Assembly: GCA_020438355.1 (NCBI GenBank)
Contig: JAGQUT010000013.1
Coordinates: forward strand, 1-52,822
Source of the DNA: Solirubrobacterales bacterium
GTDB taxonomy: Bacteria > Actinomycetota > Thermoleophilia > Solirubrobacterales > 70-9
Direction of reading: 5' to 3'
DNA: 52,822 nt
The notes under the pieces are model-generated. The model was given only the letters and a program-made list of their open reading frames with translations, was not told where the DNA came from and made no database searches. This document shows, one piece after another, positions 46,868 to 52,822 of the stretch. The position numbers and the translations under genes are program-made. Positions within the stretch are counted from its first letter, which is position 1; each line of letters opens with the position of its first letter.

Positions 46868-48742
46868 CTAGCCCGTTGAAGCGACCGGCCTGGTCGTCCT
46901 CAGCTCCTCTGCCAGGCTGATCGCGTCGTAGGCGCCGGTGTGGCGGATGCCGTTGACGAAGAAGGTAGGGGTGCCGTGTGCGCCGCTGGCGTCACCGGAG
47001 GCAGCGTTCTCCTGGACCCTTTTCGAGAATCTGCCGCTCTGGACGTCCTCTACGAACTGATCGACGTCCAGTTCGAGCTTGCCGGCGTACCCGATCAGGT
47101 CCTCGATGTCGAGGTCGCCCTGATGGTCGTAAAGCTCGACGTGCATCTCCCAGAACTTGCCCTGGGCATTCGCTGCCTCGGCGGCCTCCGCCGCGAGTTC
47201 GGCGTGGGGGTGGACATCAACGAGTGCGAGGTGCCTGTACACGTAGACCATCTCGTCCCCCATTCGCTCTCGTAGCTCACGGACCATGCCGGTGGCGCGA
47301 CCACAGTAGGGGCACTCGTAGTCCCCGTACTCGACCAGCACATACGGTGCGTCCGGGTTGCCGAGGTAATGGTCCCTCTCGGGATCGAAAGGGGAATCAA
47401 GGAAACGGGGCAGGCTGGCGCTGGTCTCTCCCCGGAAGACTGCGGCAAGCTTGAAAATCGACCAGGCGACGATCACCGCGAGTATCGAGGCGATGAAGAT
47501 GCCAACCACCGCACGGTCCTGGGTCTCGATGTCCTCGTAGGCCAGCCGGGCGATCAGCAGCGAGATCGTGAAGCCGATGCCCGAGAGTGCAGCTCCACCG
47601 ATCGTCTGTCCCTTGCCGATGCCACGGGGCAGCTCTCCCACCCTGGACTTGACCGCCACCACGACACCAGTGGTTATGCCAAGGGTCTTGCCGATCACCA
47701 GGCCAGCCACCACGCCCCAGGTGAGAGTCGAAGTGATCGCGTCACCGAGCACGCCGCCGCCGAGGTTGACGCCGGCGTTGGCGAGCGCGAACAGAGGCAC
47801 GATCGCATAGCTGGTTATCGGGTGGAGCATGGTCTGGAATCGCTCGTTTGGAGACACCGCCTGCTGGACACTCTGGTTGGCGGTGCGGGCAACCTCGGGC
47901 AGGGGTGACTGACGGAAGGCCCGGACCCGGCGTGCGGCACGCTCCACCTTCTTCGGCTCGGGCGGGTAGGCCGCGACGAGAAGCCCGGCGAGCATCCCGG
48001 CCAGCGTCGCGTGAACTCCGGATTCCATCGCGGCGACGAACAGAACGACCAGGACCACGAGATAGGCCGCCGACCGCCAGACGTTCAATCTCGGAAAGAG
48101 GGCAATGAGCGCCAGGCAGGCAAGGCAGATGCCAATCGCTACCGGGTCGATCGAGTCCGAGTAAAAGATCCCGATCACGCTGATCGCGACGATGTCGTCG
48201 ACGATCGCGAGGGTGAGAAGGAAGACCCTGAGCTGGGTCGGGAACTTGGGACCGACGATCGCCAGCGCGCCAAGCAGGAAAGCCGTGTCGGTCGCGATCA
48301 CGATTCCCCAGCCGTGCTCGTTGCCCGATCCGGCGTTGATTCCGAGGAAGATCAGCGCCGGGAGCAGCATTCCGCCGATTCCTCCGAGCACGGCGACCCA
48401 GACCCGCTTGCGGTCAGTCAGTTCGCCCATCGAAAGTTCTCGACGCACCTCCATTCCGATCACGAAAAAGAAGGTCGCCATCAGGGCTTCGTCGATCCAG
48501 TAGCGGATCGGGTGGTCGATGGTCCAGTCGGCGAGGCTGATCGAGAGGCTGGTGTTCCAGAAGCTGTCGTAGCTGTCGGCGACCGGCGAATTGGACCAGA
48601 CGAGAGCGGCTACCGCGGCAATGAGAAGCAGCCCGGCACTGCCGGATTCGGTCGCCAGGAACTGGCGCATCGGCTTGGCGACCTGGGCCGCCAGGTCACG
48701 TCTGCTCTCGGTTGTATCGGGATCGTGAGGTGCCTGAGCCAA
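46868..48742 (-). CDS. nhaA: NhaA-type Na+/H+ antiporter fused to a DsbA-like thioredoxin domain
   Basis: 624 aa, TTG start at 48742. Residues ~25-445 are NhaA: about 12 helices, ATDTAFLLGALAIV and LALAIVDDIVAISVIGIFY with the adjacent Asp pair needed for transport, and a GAALSGIGFTISLLIARLAY helix. Residues ~453-624 are a DsbA/thioredoxin_4 domain with active site CPYC (477-480) and the cis-Pro loop GTPTFFVNG. Such fusions are known in actinobacteria. The redox domain should sit on the side where the last helix ends. It lies 24 bp after purL, so it may be transcribed from the purC promoter. Confidence 0.92.
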   Translation of the reverse strand: MAQAPHDPDTTESRRDLAAQVAKPMRQFLATESGSAGLLLIAAVAALVWSNSPVADSYDSFWNTSLSISLADWTIDHPIRYWIDEALMATFFFVIGMEVRRELSMGELTDRKRVWVAVLGGIGGMLLPALIFLGINAGSGNEHGWGIVIATDTAFLLGALAIVGPKFPTQLRVFLLTLAIVDDIVAISVIGIFYSDSIDPVAIGICLACLALIALFPRLNVWRSAAYLVVLVVLFVAAMESGVHATLAGMLAGLLVAAYPPEPKKVERAARRVRAFRQSPLPEVARTANQSVQQAVSPNERFQTMLHPITSYAIVPLFALANAGVNLGGGVLGDAITSTLTWGVVAGLVIGKTLGITTGVVVAVKSRVGELPRGIGKGQTIGGAALSGIGFTISLLIARLAYEDIETQDRAVVGIFIASILAVIVAWSIFKLAAVFRGETSASLPRFLDSPFDPERDHYLGNPDAPYVLVEYGDYECPYCGRATGMVRELRERMGDEMVYVYRHLALVDVHPHAELAAEAAEAANAQGKFWEMHVELYDHQGDLDIEDLIGYAGKLELDVDQFVEDVQSGRFSKRVQENAASGDASGAHGTPTFFVNGIRHTGAYDAISLAEELRTTRPVASTG

Positions 48743-48766
48743 GTCCCGACTGAACCTATCGGGTCG

Positions 48767-51010
48767 CTAATGCGTGAGGCCCGCCTGGTCCGACTCGATG
48801 CGGTCTTCCAGAGAATCGAAGGCGGCGGCTGCTTCCTCGACCAGGATCTCGACGCGGCTGTTGCCGGCTTCCAGAATCAGCTCGTTTCCGCCGACCTCAC
48901 CGATCAGTTCGAAATCGACACCTTGCCCGCCGAGCTTCTCGAGCACCGCCGCATCCCCGGCGATGATGAATCCGCCTGGGCCTTCGCCGAAGAGCGCGTC
49001 GTCTTCCGAGCAGTCGCGCCTGGCGATGAGAGCCGAGAGTTCACCCTCGAAACCGATGCTGGAGCTGATCGAGAGTTCGGCCAGCGCCGTGCTGATGCCT
49101 CCGTCCGACACGTCGGTCGCGGTGCGTACCGCGCCCGACCGGACAGCGTCACGAACCAGTTCGATAGCGGCCTTGACCGGACCGATCTCGCGGGAGGGGA
49201 GCCCCTTGCCGAGTTCTCCGCGCTGCTTTTCGAGTTCGGAACCGGCGAGTGACGGGTCGAAAGGACCGAGCAGGGCGACGGCGTCACCTTCCCGCCAGTT
49301 CTCGCCTGCGATCTTGTCGGGGTCCGGGAGCTCGCCGACCATCCCGACCACGGGAGTCGGGTAGATCGGTCCCTGGGGGGTCTCGTTGTAAAGGGACACG
49401 TTGCCGCCGACAACCGGTGCATCGAGTGCACGACATGCCTCCGCGAGGCCTTCCACGGATCGTCCGAGTTGCCAGGCGACACCTGGCTTCTCCGGGTTGC
49501 CGAAGTTGAGGCAGTTGGTGACCCCCAGTGGTTCCGCTCCTACCACCGCGAGATTCGCGGCGCATTCGAGGGTGGCCTCGATGGTTCCCTGGAACGGGTC
49601 GCAGGCGACCCTTCGACCGTTGCCATCGATCGATATCGCGATCGCCCGGCCGGACTCCGGAATGTTCAGAACTGCCGCGTCGGCGGCACCCGCCCTGTGG
49701 ACGGAACGGGAGCCGACGATCGAGTCGTACTGCTCGAACGCCCAGCGCTTCGAGGCGATCGAAGGTGACGAAAGGAGACTCAGGGTGATGTCGCTCGGAG
49801 TCGCTTCGTCCTCGATCATCACCCGGTTCGGATAGGTCCAGCCGGCAGGTTCTTCCGGATCAAGGTCGTAGAGCGGACACCCGTCGACCAGATCGTCAAC
49901 CCTGATCTCCCCGACGGTTTCTCCGTGCTTGAGGATCCGGAAGGTGCCCGAGTCGGTCACCTCGCCGATCACGGCGGAGGCTGTCTGCCACTTGGTGCAT
50001 AGCGCGAGGACGGCTTCCACCTTGGAGGGTTCGACCACGGCGAGCATCCGCTCCTGTGATTCGGAGACCATGATCTCGAAGGGCTCCATGTCAGCTTCGC
50101 GAAGGGGAACCAGGCCGACGTCGATGTCGATTCCCGTGTTTCCGGCGGAGGCCATCTCGCCGGCAGACGAGGTGAGGCCTGCGGCACCCAGGTCCTGCAG
50201 AGACACGAGCAGTTCTTCCGCCAGCAGTTCCTGGCAACACTCGAGGAGCTTCGATTCCTCAAACGGGTCGCCGATCTGTACGGTCGGCCGCTTCGCATCA
50301 TCGCCTTCGTCCAGTTCGGCGGAGGCGAGTACCGAAGCGCCACCGATTCCGTCGCGGCCGGTGAGCGAGCCGAACAGCACGACCTTGTTTCCTGCCCCGG
50401 CTGCGGCCGCACGGACCATCTCGTCGGTCCGGGCAAGGCCGACACACATCGCGTTTACGAGCGGGTTCTGTTCGTAGGGAGGTTCGAAGTAGATCTCGCC
50501 GCCGACCGTCGGGATGCCCATGCAGTTTCCGTAATGGCCGATGCCCCTGACAACGCCGTCCACCAGGTAGTGGGTTCTCTCGGTGTCGGGTTCCCCGAAC
50601 CTGAGCGAGTCGAGGATGGCGATCGGCCGAGCACCGAGGGCGATCACGTCCCGGAGGATGCCTCCAACTCCAGTCGCGGCACCCTGGAAGGGTTCGACGG
50701 CGGAGGGGTGGTTGTGGGACTCGACCTTGAAGGCGACCGAGTAACCGTTGCCGATGTCAACGGCACCGGCGTTCTCTCCCGGACCCATAACGACCCGGGG
50801 TCCTTCGGTCGGGAGGTTCCTGAGGAGCTTGCGCGAGTGCTTGTAGGCACAGTGTTCGGACCAGAGCAGCGAGAACATCGCCAGCTCGACCCCGTTGGGC
50901 TCACGGCCCATCTTCTCGCAGATCAGGTCGAATTCATGATCGGTCAGACCCAGAGCGCGATGCGCGCTCTGTTCACCCTTGTCGTCGCGATGCGCGCTTT
51001 GTTCGCTCAT
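48767..51010 (-). CDS. purL: Phosphoribosylformylglycinamidine synthase, small-type PurL subunit
   Basis: 747 aa, the usual length of the stand-alone subunit that works with PurQ and PurS. LWSEHCAYKHSRKLLRNLP contains the catalytic His. VAFKVESHNHPSAVEPFQGAATGVGGI and the second half-site ALLGPFD, ATDVSDGGISTALAEL are present. It turns FGAR into FGAM using ammonia from PurQ. The N-terminus carries an unusual duplicated decapeptide, EQSAHRDDKG/EQSAHRALGL, before the normal LGLTDHEFDLI. The ATG overlaps the purQ stop by 4 nt. Confidence 0.96.
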   Translation of the reverse strand: MSEQSAHRDDKGEQSAHRALGLTDHEFDLICEKMGREPNGVELAMFSLLWSEHCAYKHSRKLLRNLPTEGPRVVMGPGENAGAVDIGNGYSVAFKVESHNHPSAVEPFQGAATGVGGILRDVIALGARPIAILDSLRFGEPDTERTHYLVDGVVRGIGHYGNCMGIPTVGGEIYFEPPYEQNPLVNAMCVGLARTDEMVRAAAAGAGNKVVLFGSLTGRDGIGGASVLASAELDEGDDAKRPTVQIGDPFEESKLLECCQELLAEELLVSLQDLGAAGLTSSAGEMASAGNTGIDIDVGLVPLREADMEPFEIMVSESQERMLAVVEPSKVEAVLALCTKWQTASAVIGEVTDSGTFRILKHGETVGEIRVDDLVDGCPLYDLDPEEPAGWTYPNRVMIEDEATPSDITLSLLSSPSIASKRWAFEQYDSIVGSRSVHRAGAADAAVLNIPESGRAIAISIDGNGRRVACDPFQGTIEATLECAANLAVVGAEPLGVTNCLNFGNPEKPGVAWQLGRSVEGLAEACRALDAPVVGGNVSLYNETPQGPIYPTPVVGMVGELPDPDKIAGENWREGDAVALLGPFDPSLAGSELEKQRGELGKGLPSREIGPVKAAIELVRDAVRSGAVRTATDVSDGGISTALAELSISSSIGFEGELSALIARRDCSEDDALFGEGPGGFIIAGDAAVLEKLGGQGVDFELIGEVGGNELILEAGNSRVEILVEEAAAAFDSLEDRIESDQAGLTH
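50956..51004. repeat. 30-bp tandem duplication and palindrome in the purL 5' end
   Basis: A 19-bp segment is repeated at 50956-50974 and 50986-51004 with one mismatch, offset by exactly 30 bp (ten codons). The first copy overlaps a perfect palindrome, AGAGCGCG-ATG-CGCGCTCT (50952-50970). Confidence 0.7.
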
Positions 51011-51705
51011 GCTTCGGCTCCGGCCAGCGCGGGACCACGGAACAGCCCGAGCCCGTCGGTCGAGCCGGCGAACTCCTCAACCGCGTGTTCGGGGTGGGGC
51101 ATCAGGCCGAGTACGTTGCCGGCCCGGTTGGTGACCCCCGCGATGTCGTTCAGGGAACCGTTCGGGTTGTGGCCGGGTGCGTAGCGGAAGGCGACCTGGT
51201 TGTTCGATTCGATTTCCTCGAGCAGCTCCGGTGGTGCGAAAAACCGGCCCGACTGGTGCTTGAAGGGAATCGAGATCTTCTGGCCGGGCTCGAGTTCCGA
51301 AAGGAACGGAGAGTTGGCGTCACCGACGATCAGGTCGCCCTGGCGACAGATGAACCTGGTCCGTTCGTTGGTCAGGAGAGCTCCCGGCAGCAGGCCGCTC
51401 TCGCAGAGCACCTGGAATCCGTTGCAGATCCCGAGGACCGGGCCACCGTCTGCCGCGAACTCCGCGACAGCCGTCATGGCCGGCGAGAAACGGGCGATAG
51501 CGCCGGCACGGAGGTAGTCACCGTACGAGAAGCCACCGGGGACCACGATCCCGTCGAGTCCGGAAAGGTCCGTTTCTTCGTGCCAGACCAACCTGGAGCC
51601 GGAGTCGGAACCGCCTCCGCCGAGCGATGCTTCGGCGATCAGACAGGCGTTCAGCGCATCTCGTTCATCGCAGGAACCGGGGAACTGCAGCACGCCCCAC
51701 TTCAT
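51007..51705 (-). CDS. purQ: Phosphoribosylformylglycinamidine synthase glutaminase subunit
   Basis: 232 aa. A class I glutamine amidotransferase: VPGGFSYGDYLRAGAIAR, nucleophile Cys in LGICNGFQVLCE, and the His/Glu pair in GLMPHPEHAVE. N-terminal KWGVLQFPGSCDERDA is typical of PurQ. It supplies ammonia to PurL. Stop and start overlap purL and purS (ATGA in each case), so translation of the three subunits is coupled. Confidence 0.96.
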   Translation of the reverse strand: MKWGVLQFPGSCDERDALNACLIAEASLGGGGSDSGSRLVWHEETDLSGLDGIVVPGGFSYGDYLRAGAIARFSPAMTAVAEFAADGGPVLGICNGFQVLCESGLLPGALLTNERTRFICRQGDLIVGDANSPFLSELEPGQKISIPFKHQSGRFFAPPELLEEIESNNQVAFRYAPGHNPNGSLNDIAGVTNRAGNVLGLMPHPEHAVEEFAGSTDGLGLFRGPALAGAEA

Positions 51706-51932
51706 TCGGCGATGGTCTCGATCTCGTAGTCCTCGATCAGCGGGTTGGCCAGAAGCTTCTCGCAGAGTTCCTCGAGCCTGTCAGCGCTCTCTGCCCGCAG
51801 TTCGACGATCCGGCCGACCCGGACATGCTCGATTCCGTCGAAGCCAAGTGCCGGGAGCGCTCCCTCTACGGCCTTGCCCTGTGCGTCGAGGATGCCTTCC
51901 TTCGGCCGGATCAGAACCCGTGCCTGAATCAA
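51702..51932 (-). CDS. purS: Phosphoribosylformylglycinamidine synthase subunit PurS
   Basis: 76 aa. ARVLIRPKEGILDAQGKAVEGALPALGF and HVRVGRIVELRAE, followed by LANPLIEDYEIE, are the PurS signature. It bridges PurL and PurQ. The start is TTG at 51932, overlapping the purC stop (TTGA), with a very strong GGGAGGG just upstream. A longer reading of this frame runs over purC and is not real. Confidence 0.94.
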   Translation of the reverse strand: MIQARVLIRPKEGILDAQGKAVEGALPALGFDGIEHVRVGRIVELRAESADRLEELCEKLLANPLIEDYEIETIAE

Positions 51933-52780
51933 AGTTCCCTCCCGGTGATCCGCTCGTATGCCTCGCGGTACTTGGCCTGCGTCTGCGCCACGACGTCCTC
52001 GGGAAGCTCCGGGGCGGGCGGGTTGTGATCCCAGCCCGCGGCGTTCGCCCAGTCGCGGACGTACTGCTTGTCGAACGAAGGCTGGGTCTTGCCCGGTTCG
52101 TAGAGGTCGGCGGGCCAGTAGCGGGAAGAATCCGGGGTCAGGACTTCGTCGCCAAGCACGATCTCGGCCCCCGCGTAGGAGCCGAACTCGAACTTGGTGT
52201 CGGCGAGGATGATGCCTTTCTCGGCGGCGTGGGCTGCGCCGTACTCGTACAGCTCGATCGAGATGCGTCGCAGTTCCTCCATCAGATGCCGGTCGCCGAC
52301 GATCTCGGCGGCCCGGTCGAAGTCCACGTTTTCGTCGTGGTCTCCCAGCTCGGCTTTCGTGGCTGGCGTGAAGATCGGTCGAGGCAGCTTGTCGGACTCC
52401 TGGAGCCCTTCGGGAAGACCAACTCCACAAACGGCTCCGGTCTGCTGGTACTCCTTCCAGCCGGAACCGGAAAGGTAACCGCGAACTACGCATTCGACCG
52501 GGTACATCTCGAGCTTGCGGACCCTGACCGCCCTGCCGGAGACTTCTTCGGGCACGTCGTTGGAGAGAAAATGGTTGGGCACGATGTCGGTCGTGTTCTC
52601 GAACCAGAAGTTCGACATCTGGGTGAGGACCTTGCCCTTGTCGGGAATGGCCGTCGGCATGATCACGTCGTAAATCGAGATGCGATCGGAGGCGACCAGC
52701 AGGAGATCGTCCTCGATCTCGTAGATCTCACGGACCTTGCCGGAATTGACGAGTTTCAGATCTTCAATCGAGGTGCTCAT
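51929..52780 (-). CDS. purC: Phosphoribosylaminoimidazole-succinocarboxamide synthase
   Basis: 283 aa, the type I SAICAR synthetase length. KLVNSGKVREIYEIEDDLLLVASDRISIYD at the N-terminus contains the phosphate-binding loop. VECVVRGYLSGSGWKEYQ and IILADTKFEFG are the family signatures. It joins CAIR and aspartate using ATP. The first gene of purCSQL-nhaA. TAAAGT lies 8 nt before the ATG, with a TTGTCC -35 candidate 15 bp further up. Confidence 0.97.
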   Translation of the reverse strand: MSTSIEDLKLVNSGKVREIYEIEDDLLLVASDRISIYDVIMPTAIPDKGKVLTQMSNFWFENTTDIVPNHFLSNDVPEEVSGRAVRVRKLEMYPVECVVRGYLSGSGWKEYQQTGAVCGVGLPEGLQESDKLPRPIFTPATKAELGDHDENVDFDRAAEIVGDRHLMEELRRISIELYEYGAAHAAEKGIILADTKFEFGSYAGAEIVLGDEVLTPDSSRYWPADLYEPGKTQPSFDKQYVRDWANAAGWDHNPPAPELPEDVVAQTQAKYREAYERITGREL

Positions 52781-52788
52781 TGCGACCG

Positions 52789-52794
52789 ACTTTA
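52789..52794 (-). promoter_or_regulatory. Leaderless -10 box of the purC operon
   Basis: TAAAGT on the minus strand lies 8 nt before the ATG at 52780. TTGTCC (52810-52815) could be the -35, at a short 15-bp spacing. Confidence 0.5.
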
Positions 52795-52822
52795 CAAGGC
52801 ATCCGAGTCGGACAAAGGCGGC

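Noticed and set aside
48011..49252. 413-codon open frame opposite nhaA and purL
   Set aside because: Spans two real genes on the other strand with no motif.

Overview
The window is a GC-rich, gene-dense bacterial chromosome segment. It best fits a deep-branching actinobacterium of the Thermoleophilia/Solirubrobacterales type. This is inferred from overall GC, heavy GTG/TTG start use, many leaderless promoters (TANNNT 5-9 nt before the start codon), a Gly-X-Y collagen-like secreted protein, an NhaA-DsbA fusion, an E1/E2 oxo-acid dehydrogenase operon carrying lipA/lipB, a three-gene succinate dehydrogenase and a tandem-domain HPF. I see no insertion sequences, prophage, CRISPR array or rRNA. 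Most of the window is core metabolism.

Layout. 1-300 is the acidic tail of an unknown gene, followed by tRNA-Ala(TGC). 0.45-5.4 kb: an MBL-fold hydrolase, a PAS/GAF/GGDEF diguanylate cyclase and an unknown two-helix membrane protein. 5.5-8.6 kb: the metY-metX-metW operon (minus). 8.7-12.1 kb: a lipoprotein, an esterase, two tandem exported SGNH-domain proteins and a small conserved-looking ORF. 12.2-15.6 kb: sdhCAB behind a leaderless 11-codon ORF. 15.7-20 kb: an acyl-CoA dehydrogenase divergent from an HSD10-like SDR, a GNAT protein divergent from uppP, and two small membrane proteins. 20.0-26.8 kb: one minus-strand operon, E1alpha-E1beta-E2-short E2-ORF136-lipB-lipA-rhomboid-like. 27-34.4 kb: an Ig-like secreted protein, lpd, a membrane protein plus thiE, a TPP riboswitch with thiO-thiSG, hpf and tRNA-Lys(TTT). 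34.5-39 kb: purN-purH, a HicB-like orphan and purF-yjbR. 39.1-46.8 kb: collagen-like protein, ParB-like protein, a sugar ABC importer and a four-repeat secreted protein with a basic Cys tail. 46.9-52.8 kb: purC-purS-purQ-purL-nhaA/dsbA (minus).

How the genes work together. The lipoate genes sit in the operon of the enzyme that uses lipoate, with E3 (lpd) just beyond it. The thiamine genes (E1 cofactor) lie next door under a TPP riboswitch. Three separate purine blocks (purNH, purF, purCSQL) cover most of IMP synthesis.

The most unusual item is a 136-residue ORF (22255-22665, minus). It is inserted between the short E2 and lipB by start/stop overlaps on both sides. It has four exact 12-residue SAGVAGS repeats, one membrane segment, and then twelve cysteines spaced exactly every third residue (CXX x12). 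Synonymous codon variation between its repeats argues that the protein is what is conserved. Other notable items are a lipoyl-less E2 paralogue with an altered DHRxxDG motif, a ThiS-ThiG fusion with its Gly-Gly buried inside the chain, a palindrome sitting on the promoter of the sugar ABC operon, and a window-wide leaderless promoter signal.
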